A DNA stretch of 5,537 nt from Clostridia bacterium (lineage in GTDB: Bacteria; Bacillota_A; Clostridia; Oscillospirales; CAG-272): positions 1 to 5,537 of the forward strand of contig JAGBGV010000158.1 of NCBI GenBank assembly GCA_017935805.1. Reading direction: 5' to 3'. Below the pieces are notes generated by a model. That model saw nothing but the letters and a program-made list of their open reading frames with translations. It was not told where the DNA came from and did not search any database. The stretch's first letter is position 1. Each line of letters starts with the position of its first letter. Positions 1 to 5,522 of the stretch are shown piece by piece. A program made the translations under genes and the position numbers.

Positions 1-228
1 CAAGGGTACGTCCGCACCAATCTCGTCGCGGCATTGGCTGACTGCAGGGAAAAAGTACAGCACCGTCACTCGGGTAGCTCTGCCCTCAGCATCCCAGCCC
101 TCAGCCTCTCTGATACCGATACCCTCAAGGGAATATTCCTCGTATTCCGCTGTATAGTCTCGCTCGGACGGGTCTCCGAGAAAGTGTCTGTATCGGGCAC
201 GCTCTCTCAAAAATCTTCCAAAGCTCAT
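1..228 (-). CDS. Probable head-closure / minor capsid protein (partial, N-terminal 76 codons)
   Basis: An open frame starts with ATG at 228-226 and runs off the left edge without a stop. The start is well supported: GAGGTGA lies a few bases upstream, overlapping the end of the preceding connector gene, whose TGA is 9 bp away. The product begins MSFGRFLRERARYRHF and is rich in Arg and Glu early on. A beta-strand-like stretch follows (RVTVLYFFPAVSQC, about residues 53-66). I do not recognise the family with certainty. Position directly after the connector is where Firmicute siphophages usually encode the head-closure (stopper, SPP1 gp16-like) or Minor_capsid_1 protein, which caps the portal-connector channel after packaging. 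That role is inferred from gene order only. The C-terminal part is outside the window. Confidence 0.6.
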   Translation of the reverse strand, partial: MSFGRFLRERARYRHFLGDPSERDYTAEYEEYSLEGIGIREAEGWDAEGRATRVTVLYFFPAVSQCRDEIGADVPL

Positions 229-237
229 TGTCTCACC

Positions 238-522
238 TCAGATCCATCTTGTGAGAAGTCCGCACTTCAGTAGTCGCGCGATTGCCACCGGACACACCGC
301 CTGACCGCCAACCGTAACGCTTGATGCATCACGGTAAGTTACCTTTGCGTCTCCAAGCTCCTCGCTGATAACTGCCGCTCCGTCGGACTTCATGTACTGT
401 AGCTGATCTTCAGCCGCCGCGGCAAATTCAGATTGCTGCTCACGGCTCATATCCTCTACAGTTATCGGGTAGATGAGGGAAAGAAGAATATCTTCCCCTC
501 GTCTGTCATTGCTCACGCTCAT
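238..522 (-). CDS. Putative head-tail connector (adaptor) protein
   Basis: The product has 94 residues from ATG at 522. I prefer this ATG because GGTGA, part of the extended anti-SD complement, sits 5 bases upstream. An in-frame GTG at 531 would add three residues. The length suits gp6/gp15-type adaptors (about 100 aa), which form a ring under the portal and provide the surface for the closure protein. The sequence is mainly helical: helices are likely at about 8-18, 24-46 (acidic, Gln-rich) and 78-92. A short 'ELGDAKVTY' strand-like turn lies at about 55-63, followed by a hydrophobic C-terminus ending GLLTRWI. The pattern of Gly-Asp turn, variable loop, then 'P.A...L...GL..R' resembles adaptor proteins of clostridial phages, as I recall them. 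It lies 14 bp after the coat gene stop and 9 bp before the next start. The role rests on gene order, length and this weak pattern. Confidence 0.65.
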   Translation of the reverse strand: MSVSNDRRGEDILLSLIYPITVEDMSREQQSEFAAAAEDQLQYMKSDGAAVISEELGDAKVTYRDASSVTVGGQAVCPVAIARLLKCGLLTRWI

Positions 523-536
523 GATCTTCACCCGAA

Positions 537-1631
537 TCAGCCCAGATAGCGGACTGCGAGCTCGGGGTAAATGGTCTTGAACGCATAAAGCACGTCCATA
601 GACAGCATTTCTCTCTTGAACTTCATGTCATAGCCTCTTACTACACGAAGCGCAATACCGTTGTATGTAGTCACATAAGACTCAACGCCGGCAGGTGCCT
701 GAAGCGGTCTTGTAATGAACGCAAACGCATCGGGATGGAACACAAGGTTCGCCGCGTGACTGCCGATCGCTGTTACTTCAGCAGATGCAGATGCAGTAAC
801 CTTCGGGTAAACGGATACTGTAACCTTTGTGCCGGATACTGTGCTGTCCGCTGTTGCTACATAGTTCTTGCCACCGATCACAAGAACGTCACCCTTAATG
901 ATCGCACCGCTACCTGAGAAGTTCATAGTGATCTTGTCAGCATCGTTCGCCGCGGATGCAAGAGTAAGAGAGAGACCGTCAGCAGTTGTCTGATGGTTGC
1001 ATACTGCCTGGGACATATAGTTTTCAATGCCAAACACCTTACCGATAGCACCTGTGCGGAGAGCAGAGCTGGAGCCGCACTTTTCCGCATTGACGATTGC
1101 GGGAACCTGCTTGAGCTGAGATGTTGCAAGGGGACTCCATACAGCGCGTCTTGTGCCTGCGGGAACCTTGTTCATGTCAAGAGCATAAGAAGCGGAAGCG
1201 ATGTCGTTAAGACCTGCGGGAGTTGTACCTGCCTCACCTGCAATAGTGGGAATGTCCTTATAAAGGGAGAGGCCCTCTGCGTTGATCTTTTCCGCAAGAG
1301 CAGCAGCCGCGGGCTCAATGAACATTCTCACCACGGAGTCAAAGTCACACGCCGCCTCGATTGCGCCAACCTGCATATCAACTGTTGCAAGATGGTCAAG
1401 AGTCACGTCAATGGTGTCCTTCTGCATATTTTCCGCAGTTACACCGGTTGTTGCGTCAAATTCTGTTGCGGTAAGCTTAACGGGGCATCTTACGGATACT
1501 GTGTCCCCCTGCTTTGCCGCGCTGCCTTCGATGTTCTCCTTATATACAAGATTCGGGAACACCAGGTTGTCGATCAGTCTGGGCAGCGCCTCTCTCGCGA
1601 TCTGCTTTACTGAAATATCAAATTTTGCCAC
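537..1631 (-). CDS. Major capsid (coat) protein, P22 coat-like HK97 fold
   Basis: The 364-residue protein builds the icosahedral head. Its N-terminus (MAKFDISVKQIAREAL) corresponds to the 'IAREAL' start of the P22 gp5 coat family. A 'GDTVSVRCP' strand at 42-50 follows, then a segment at about 75-125 that may hold the long helix and E-loop region. Residues about 225-290 form a Gly/Val/Thr-rich beta region with 'KGDVLVIGGKNYV' at 246-258, which matches the place of the P22 insertion (I) domain. The 'HAANLVFHPDAFAFITRPL' segment at 292-310 and the 'IALRVVRGYDMKFKREMLSMDVLY' region at 326-349 are typical of the C-terminal part. P22 coat is 430 residues with an I-domain of about 120, so this one is shortened mainly there. 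The start is GTG (1631-1629). An in-frame TAG at 1643-1641 excludes any upstream start. Its own SD is weak (TTAGGTAG), so coupling to the upstream leader ORF is possible. Confidence 0.9.
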   Translation of the reverse strand: MAKFDISVKQIAREALPRLIDNLVFPNLVYKENIEGSAAKQGDTVSVRCPVKLTATEFDATTGVTAENMQKDTIDVTLDHLATVDMQVGAIEAACDFDSVVRMFIEPAAAALAEKINAEGLSLYKDIPTIAGEAGTTPAGLNDIASASYALDMNKVPAGTRRAVWSPLATSQLKQVPAIVNAEKCGSSSALRTGAIGKVFGIENYMSQAVCNHQTTADGLSLTLASAANDADKITMNFSGSGAIIKGDVLVIGGKNYVATADSTVSGTKVTVSVYPKVTASASAEVTAIGSHAANLVFHPDAFAFITRPLQAPAGVESYVTTYNGIALRVVRGYDMKFKREMLSMDVLYAFKTIYPELAVRYLG

Positions 1632-1636
1632 TTTTT

Positions 1637-1705
1637 CTACCTAACCTTTCTGTTTTTTGTTGTTGTGACAGGCGGCATCACGAGGCTCATTTCATACGCC
1701 AACAC
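1637..1705 (-). CDS. Possible 22-codon leader ORF upstream of the coat gene
   Basis: In the 101-bp gap between the scaffold and coat genes, AGGAGG is followed after 8 bases by GTG-TTG and a frame of 22 codons ending in TAG at 1639-1637. The peptide would read MLAYEMSLVMPPVTTTKNRKVR, which is 22 residues: hydrophobic at the start and basic at the end (last seven residues KNRKVR plus Thr). The TAG lies five A residues before the GTG of the coat gene, which itself lacks a strong SD. This geometry suits termination-reinitiation, so the peptide may matter less than its translation. I know of no family for it. The frame is short enough to arise by chance; the ribosome binding site is the real support. 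Codon 2 (TTG) or the ATG at codon 6 could also be starts, but the spacing favours GTG. Confidence 0.4.
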   Translation of the reverse strand: MLAYEMSLVMPPVTTTKNRKVR

Positions 1706-1713
1706 GTCCGTTT

Positions 1714-1719
1714 CCTCCT
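1714..1719 (-). promoter_or_regulatory. Strong Shine-Dalgarno (AGGAGG) before the leader ORF
   Basis: The minus strand reads AGGAGG, then AAACGGAC, then GTG. It lies 13 bases after the scaffold stop and more than 80 bases before the coat GTG, so it cannot directly serve the coat start by normal spacing. It is the strongest ribosome binding site near the coat gene and is the reason the 22-codon ORF is listed. Confidence 0.6.
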
Positions 1720-1732
1720 GCCGCCATTTTCG

Positions 1733-2167
1733 TTACATTCGTTTGATCTGCTTGTAATAATCCCTGTCACTCATGGTGTCGGGGTCAAGGCTCTCACCGC
1801 CGTGGGAAAAGCCGGTTCTCATTCGCGGACCTGCTGATGCTACGGGAGAATTCACCTTTGCGTTGAACAGGTACGGGTCACTTTCACGAAGGGCTGTGAT
1901 CTGCTCGGAAATGCCGTGAACCCCCTCGTCGTCAACAGTCACCGCCCCCATGTCGATTATTTTTGACACAAGTTCTCTGTTTCGCACGTCTGCGCGGTCA
2001 AGCTCTCTCTCAAGGGCAGAACTGCATCGAATGGTGCGTATCTGCTCCTCATAAGCACGGCGCATCTCACCTGTGTCACCAAACTCAAGTCCAAGCTCGC
2101 CCGCTTTAATGAGAAACTCGTCATATGACATCTTTCCGCCGCCGAAGATTTCGGACATATCAGCCAT
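1733..2167 (-). CDS. Scaffold-like protein, related to phage minor structural protein GP20
   Basis: The 144-residue product lies between portal and coat, the standard scaffold position. The start ATG at 2167 is firm: AGGAGG sits 8 bases upstream, inside the end of the portal gene, and the two genes overlap by 8 bp. A charged, probably coiled helix spans about 34-72 (EEQIRT...ALERELDRADVRNRELVSKI). Then comes 'AVTVDDEGVHGISEQITALRESDPYLF' at 75-101, whose HG..EQI..L+ESDPYLF pattern is characteristic of GP20-type (PF06810) scaffold proteins as I recall them. The C-terminus (SDRDYYKQIKRM) is basic and probably helical, as in scaffolds that bind coat through a basic C-terminal helix. Family members are usually longer, with an extended N-terminal coil. 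Here that part is reduced to one short helix. Scaffold role is inferred from position and motif; a minor structural protein is the alternative. Confidence 0.78.
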   Translation of the reverse strand: MADMSEIFGGGKMSYDEFLIKAGELGLEFGDTGEMRRAYEEQIRTIRCSSALERELDRADVRNRELVSKIIDMGAVTVDDEGVHGISEQITALRESDPYLFNAKVNSPVASAGPRMRTGFSHGGESLDPDTMSDRDYYKQIKRM

Positions 2168-3539
2168 TCAGATCCCCTCCTATCCACTTGCCGCGGTATT
2201 CATCCACTGAGATGACACCTGCCTCAAGCTCGGCAAGATCTCTTGCTCTCTGGCTTTCCGTGTCATTCCAGTATGAGTCGTCGAAGGTGACTTTCACCGC
2301 CGCATTCTTGTCAATAGGCAGTCCGCAAATCTCCGCACCGTACCACAGGAGAGCATCCACAACACCACGCAGGAACAGCGCCACATTTTTCTGATGCTTT
2401 GACGCATTCTGGCGCATATCCTGTCTCTCTCCCATGTACTGGGTAGCTGTAAGCTTTGCACGACCTCCCAGATCCCCGAATGTGTAGTGATGAGTGCCAA
2501 GTCCGCATCTGAATGACAGATAGTTAAGCTGACACTGAACAGCCTCGGCGTTTTCCGCGGTGCGAAGCTCTGGATTGTGCTCCGTGATCATCGGGTGCTC
2601 GCTGAAATCGGAGTCTCCGATAGTCACAAAAAGCTGCTGTGCCACGTCGTCCGGGGTGAATACGTTGCCGTACTCGTCGCGGTTCACAAGTGACTGATTG
2701 ATGAATACCTTCTTACCGCCAAGCTTTATGTCTCGGCAGAAGTTGTTGAATGCAAGGTCAACCCCCTTGAGGCAGTCTGTTGCATCAGCGAATACCGACA
2801 CACCGAGACCAACCGTCGGGTCGATGTTGTTCTGAATGTTCGGTGTAAGGATCGAGAACAAGGGAACTCTGGACATAGTGTGTACTACCGCAGGGCAATT
2901 CCCGAGGGGTACATCGGATCTCACCAGCCCGCCGTCCTCTCTCTTGTAGAACTCGTTTGAGATAACGTATACGTCCTCCTCAAGGCAGTGGATCTCGAGA
3001 TAAATATAGTCCTCTCCTCTCCATCTGCACTCGGAGACGAATGCCGCCTCAATTATTGATCCGTCACGAACACTCAAGGGAATAATGTGCGCCGCATCCA
3101 CAAATTCAAAGGTGAACGCCGCGTCTCCCGCGAGAATGCATCCGTCTTCATCATAACCGCCTGATATGCGAAGGATCGCCGCACCTGTGCCTACAGCAAA
3201 TGCTTTTTCCACAAGTCGGTTGGCATGAGCCATAAAGTCCGTCGCACCGAGCACCTTTTTTGCGAACTCCGCCCCTGCCTCGTCATCAATAGTAATGGCA
3301 GTTCTGTCGTTGAGCAGGATGGCAGCCCAGTCCTCCGCGATCTTCTTCGCCATGTTCATGCGGTACAGCTCACGGCGAATCAGTCTGCCGCCGGCGCCGT
3401 TTTCGGTAAACTCATGGAAAAAGCGGTTGTACCCCTTCCACCATGATTCCCATTCGTCGATCTTACTGTAATATGCCGTGTTCGCAGCACCTTCTCCGAA
3501 TCTCTCGGCAATGATCGACAAGATTTCCTCTCCTATCAT
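2160..3539 (-). CDS. Phage portal protein, SPP1 gp6-like
   Basis: The 459-residue protein forms the dodecameric ring at one capsid vertex through which DNA enters and leaves, and is the docking site for the terminase motor and the connector. The N-terminal block 'YYSKIDEWESWWKGY' at 23-37, followed by 'RRELYRMNMAKKIAEDWAAILLND' at 55-78, is typical of the Firmicute SPP1-type portal family (Phage_prot_Gp6). 'EKAFAVGTGAAILR' at 111-124 and the 'GLGVSVFADATDCLKGVDLAFNNF' wing region at 244-267 also fit. The stretch 'GGRAKLTATQYMGERQDMRQNASKHQK' at 358-384 matches the long helix that in portals lines the channel. SPP1 gp6 is 503 residues, so this is a compact full-length form. I chose ATG at 3539, with GGGAGG 4 bases upstream. 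An in-frame TTG at 3551 would add four residues but lies within the SD-bearing leader. Confidence 0.9.
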   Translation of the reverse strand: MIGEEILSIIAERFGEGAANTAYYSKIDEWESWWKGYNRFFHEFTENGAGGRLIRRELYRMNMAKKIAEDWAAILLNDRTAITIDDEAGAEFAKKVLGATDFMAHANRLVEKAFAVGTGAAILRISGGYDEDGCILAGDAAFTFEFVDAAHIIPLSVRDGSIIEAAFVSECRWRGEDYIYLEIHCLEEDVYVISNEFYKREDGGLVRSDVPLGNCPAVVHTMSRVPLFSILTPNIQNNIDPTVGLGVSVFADATDCLKGVDLAFNNFCRDIKLGGKKVFINQSLVNRDEYGNVFTPDDVAQQLFVTIGDSDFSEHPMITEHNPELRTAENAEAVQCQLNYLSFRCGLGTHHYTFGDLGGRAKLTATQYMGERQDMRQNASKHQKNVALFLRGVVDALLWYGAEICGLPIDKNAAVKVTFDDSYWNDTESQRARDLAELEAGVISVDEYRGKWIGGDLNG

Positions 3540-3554
3540 GTTTCCTCCCAAATT

Positions 3555-4940
3555 TTAATTGATCTTTCCCATGTACCTCTCAATGGAGTATTCCATAGCG
3601 TCAAGTATGTCGATGTCCGAGGTGAAGTTGTCAAGTCTCTTGTCTCCCTCACTCTTTTCATCCCACACAGCACCTGAAAGTCCGTCTCTGAGCAGTACAC
3701 AGTCTCTCAGCAGGAAAAACTTCCCCGCTGACATAAGTGATACGACAAATGCGATTCGGTCAGAGATAGGTCGCTTGGCAGAGTCCATCACCGTAATGCT
3801 ACCGAGTTCTGCATCTCTCGCCAGGTGGCGTCGGAGTCCGTTTATGAGATACTGGGCTTCGCAGTCGGCGAATATGTATTTGATGTACACACCCTGCCAC
3901 CGCTGTCGGATCCGGCGAATAAAAGCAGAAAACTCACCGTTGATCCTGCCCGAGTCGATCTCTCCCTTGCCACCGGAGATAGCATGCTCACCAATCACCG
4001 CAACACCGCCGTATCTGCCGCCCTCACCCCGAAGGAGCGCTGTTGCCACAAAGGTGGTGCGGGATCGGTTGCCTCCGAAGTCAATGCCCACCGTCACGAA
4101 CTCAATATCTGCTACCGGAACGTCATCTATGGTGAACGAAGCGGGATCATCTGCAAATCTTCTGTAGATAAGTCCCTCTGCGGCGCACCTTTCCCCAAGG
4201 ATGTCGCGCCTGTACCAGACAGAGCCCGGGTCGTATTGGGCGGTGATCTCCCGAAGTCTCTCCGGACTTATAACCGGGTTGTCACGGATGGTAAAGTGAG
4301 CGTAATTGTAGTACTCGGGCTCACCCACGTCAGCAAAGCGGTCGATGTAATCGCTGTAAATGAAGTGATTCGGAGACGACGGGTTCAGATCCCAGAAGAT
4401 CCTCCTGTCCCGAGCCGCAAGCTGACGGTTGAATGCCTCCTTAATGAAGCTGTCCGAGTGGAGATTGATCTCCGTTGCTATCCACATTCCGTAGGAATTG
4501 CCTCGGATACGCTTGAAGGAGTCGGCATTCTTTCCGCCTGAGAAAATTATGATCCGCTCACCCACAGCAGTCTGCACGCGGAGTGCATCATTGCCGCGGT
4601 ATTTGGTCCAGGCACAGCGACCTTCGAAAATGTGCTCAAGTCCGAGACCGTTGCACTCCCCTATGTTCAGCTTTGCGTTGCCGAGTGTTGACCCGCTTGC
4701 AAGATGCAGCTTGTCCGGGGACCTTTCAAGGAGTGCCGCGAAGACGAACACGTTATCAATAGTCTTGCCTGCACGAACAGCACCTTCCGCCACGTTGACG
4801 GTTGATCGGTAAGCCTGCCTCATGTACTCACGATGCCGCGCACCGAATACGTACCCCCCACGTGAGGTGATCTTGTTCACACAATCGCCGCCCGCCACTT
4901 TCCCACCCTCGCAGCCCTGTGTGCCGATCCTCTTACTCAT
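3555..4940 (-). CDS. terL: Terminase large subunit (packaging ATPase and nuclease)
   Basis: The 461-residue motor protein hydrolyses ATP to pump DNA into the prohead and cuts the concatemer. The ATPase domain covers about 30-215. Its Walker A is 'VAEGAVRAGKT' at 50-60 with Lys59. The Walker B position is 'YGMWIATEINLH' at 150-161, where Glu157 is the likely catalytic residue and Thr stands where Asp is usual. The coupling motif is 'IFWDLNP' at 181-187. The C-terminal RNase H-like nuclease has its first Asp in 'VGIDFGG' (Asp287), its second in 'FADCEAQ' (Asp359) and its last acidic cluster in 'TSDIDILDAMEY' (Asp444/Asp447). The length is normal for the group. The start overlaps the small-subunit gene by 8 bp. 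ATG at 4940 is preferred over the adjacent GTG at 4943. There is no strong SD, so translation is probably coupled. The stop lies 15 bp before the portal ATG. Confidence 0.93.
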   Translation of the reverse strand: MSKRIGTQGCEGGKVAGGDCVNKITSRGGYVFGARHREYMRQAYRSTVNVAEGAVRAGKTIDNVFVFAALLERSPDKLHLASGSTLGNAKLNIGECNGLGLEHIFEGRCAWTKYRGNDALRVQTAVGERIIIFSGGKNADSFKRIRGNSYGMWIATEINLHSDSFIKEAFNRQLAARDRRIFWDLNPSSPNHFIYSDYIDRFADVGEPEYYNYAHFTIRDNPVISPERLREITAQYDPGSVWYRRDILGERCAAEGLIYRRFADDPASFTIDDVPVADIEFVTVGIDFGGNRSRTTFVATALLRGEGGRYGGVAVIGEHAISGGKGEIDSGRINGEFSAFIRRIRQRWQGVYIKYIFADCEAQYLINGLRRHLARDAELGSITVMDSAKRPISDRIAFVVSLMSAGKFFLLRDCVLLRDGLSGAVWDEKSEGDKRLDNFTSDIDILDAMEYSIERYMGKIN

Positions 4941-5325
4941 CACCGAATATATCCGCGCGGATAGAATCGATCTCTGGATCAGCCGTCGCCGCGCTTTCCT
5001 TGGGTTTTACCGCCTGCAATTTGTTCCATATGTCGAAATACAGCTTGATAGCCTGGATATTTCCATCCTTCGCACTGTCAAGCAGTGAATTCCAGATATA
5101 CGGAGCATCAGCCTGTGCAAATCCCCTCGCCAGCGCGGACGCATATTCTGAAAACCGCCCATCGCGCACCCATGCGGTAAACTCTTCCTCGGTAACGCCA
5201 TATTCTGCGATTATCTCGCTGGCGGGCTTGCCGTATCTGACCATTGCATAGGCAACATCCGCCTGTCGGTCAGTGATGCCGTACTGTTCAGAGGAGCTGC
5301 CCGCGCAAATATCTGTTTCTTCCAC
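4933..5325 (-). CDS. terS: Terminase small subunit (DNA-recognition)
   Basis: The 130-residue product is the first gene of the operon. Small subunits bind the packaging site as a ring and load the large subunit. A helix-turn-helix-like segment occupies about 17-54 (ITDRQADVAYAMVRYGKPASEIIAEYGVTEEEF...). The block 'APYIWNSLLDSAKDGNIQAIKLYFDIW' at 74-100 is, from memory, typical of the phBC6A51-type small terminase family of Firmicute phages. The C-terminus is acidic (EIDSIRADIFGDE) and may contact the large subunit. The start is GTG at 5325, six bases after AGGAGG. A longer in-frame frame reaches ATG at 5385, but that codon lies within the -35 element of the promoter, upstream of any likely transcript start, so the 20-residue extension is rejected. 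The family match is recalled, not searched; position next to terL makes the role firm. Confidence 0.87.
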   Translation of the reverse strand: MEETDICAGSSSEQYGITDRQADVAYAMVRYGKPASEIIAEYGVTEEEFTAWVRDGRFSEYASALARGFAQADAPYIWNSLLDSAKDGNIQAIKLYFDIWNKLQAVKPKESAATADPEIDSIRADIFGDE

Positions 5326-5331
5326 CGGATT

Positions 5332-5337
5332 CCTCCT
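5332..5337 (-). promoter_or_regulatory. Shine-Dalgarno that fixes the terS start
   Basis: The minus strand reads AAAGGAGG, AATCCG, GTG. The near-complete anti-SD match with 6-base spacing decides for GTG at 5325 as the start of the small terminase. Confidence 0.85.
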
Positions 5338-5355
5338 TTCCTCTGCCGTGCCCAT

Positions 5356-5385
5356 ATTGTAGCACACGAACATATGTTCTGTCAT
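5356..5385 (-). promoter_or_regulatory. Sigma-A-type promoter of the packaging operon
   Basis: On the minus strand ATGACA (5385-5380, 5 of 6 to TTGACA) is followed by 18 bp and TACAAT (5361-5356, 5 of 6 to TATAAT). TG one base before the -10 makes it an extended -10 element. Predicted transcription begins near 5349, giving a leader of about 24 bases that contains the terS ribosome binding site. It is the only good promoter seen in the window and points into the operon. The spacer is almost filled by the LexA-type palindrome, so repression by steric block is expected. The call rests on sequence matches only. Confidence 0.75.
5367..5380. promoter_or_regulatory. LexA (DinR-type SOS) operator overlapping the terS promoter
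   Basis: The plus strand reads CGAACATATGTTCT, with a perfect 12-bp palindrome GAACATATGTTC at 5368-5379. The Gram-positive LexA box is CGAAC-RNRY-GTTCG. Here RNRY is ATAT, which fits, and only the last flanking base deviates. The palindrome starts directly after the -35 and ends 6 bp before the -10, so bound repressor should exclude RNA polymerase. Host LexA cleavage after DNA damage would then release the terminase and head genes. A phage-encoded repressor with the same half-site is the alternative. Confidence 0.75.
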
Positions 5386-5425
5386 CTCGTGTTTTTCCCA
5401 TGATTTTCTCGTATAGATGCAGCAG

Positions 5426-5462
5426 TCATCAGGAGAAGGCTTGATGAGGTTTCGACAAAACC
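5426..5462. repeat. Two adjacent inverted repeats upstream of the promoter
   Basis: On the plus strand TCATCAGG (5426-5433) pairs with CTTGATGA (5440-5447) around a 6-base loop, with one G-T pair. Directly next to it GGTTT (5448-5452) pairs with AAACC (5458-5462) around CGACA. Neither is GC-rich or followed by a T run on either strand, so they do not look like terminators. The second loop region contains TGTCGAA on the minus strand, which matches a Spo0A-box core. Function is unknown; they may belong to a dispersed intergenic element or an operator. Confidence 0.45.
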
Positions 5463-5485
5463 GCTGAAAGAAAAATCCGCTTCAC

Positions 5486-5522
5486 CCGTAGGGGCGATTA
5501 CGATACTTTGTATCGTAGCTCG
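5486..5522. repeat. GTAGGGGCG-type palindromic intergenic element
   Basis: CCGTAGGGGCGATT leads into a perfect 8-bp inverted repeat, TACGATAC-TTT-GTATCGTA (5499-5517). With a bulge the stem extends by CGA/TCG to 5495-5522. No T tract follows on either strand, so it is not a standard terminator. The lead sequence resembles short palindromic repeats I recall scattered between genes in clostridial genomes. If so, it is chromosomal rather than phage DNA, and may mark how close the host or another module is. This is recollection, not a search result. Confidence 0.4.

Noticed and set aside
34..273. Plus-strand frame of 79 codons at the left edge
   Set aside because: It is antisense to the partial head-closure gene and the end of the connector gene, which both have good starts and operon spacing.
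780..800. Short GCAGAT tandem repeat inside the coat gene
   Set aside because: It encodes a small Ala/Ser run in the insertion-domain region and is only about three units long; no sign of a functional repeat.
993..1613. Long plus-strand open frame (206 codons) opposite the coat gene
   Set aside because: Cys-rich, no ribosome binding site, and fully antisense to the clearly recognisable coat protein; it is a shadow of codon bias.
1683..1727. Alternative 11-codon frame from ATG at 1727 in the scaffold-coat gap
   Set aside because: No SD lies before it and it runs across the AGGAGG that serves the 22-codon frame.
3825..4541. Plus-strand open frame (238 codons) opposite the large terminase
   Set aside because: Antisense to conserved ATPase and nuclease motifs, no recognisable domain and no SD; a shadow frame.
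5326..5385. N-terminal extension of the small terminase to ATG at 5385
   Set aside because: This ATG lies in the -35 hexamer and has no SD, while GTG at 5325 has AGGAGG at ideal spacing and lies downstream of the predicted transcript start.
5495..5522. Rho-independent terminator
   Set aside because: The stem is AT-rich with a 3-base loop and no T tract follows on either strand.
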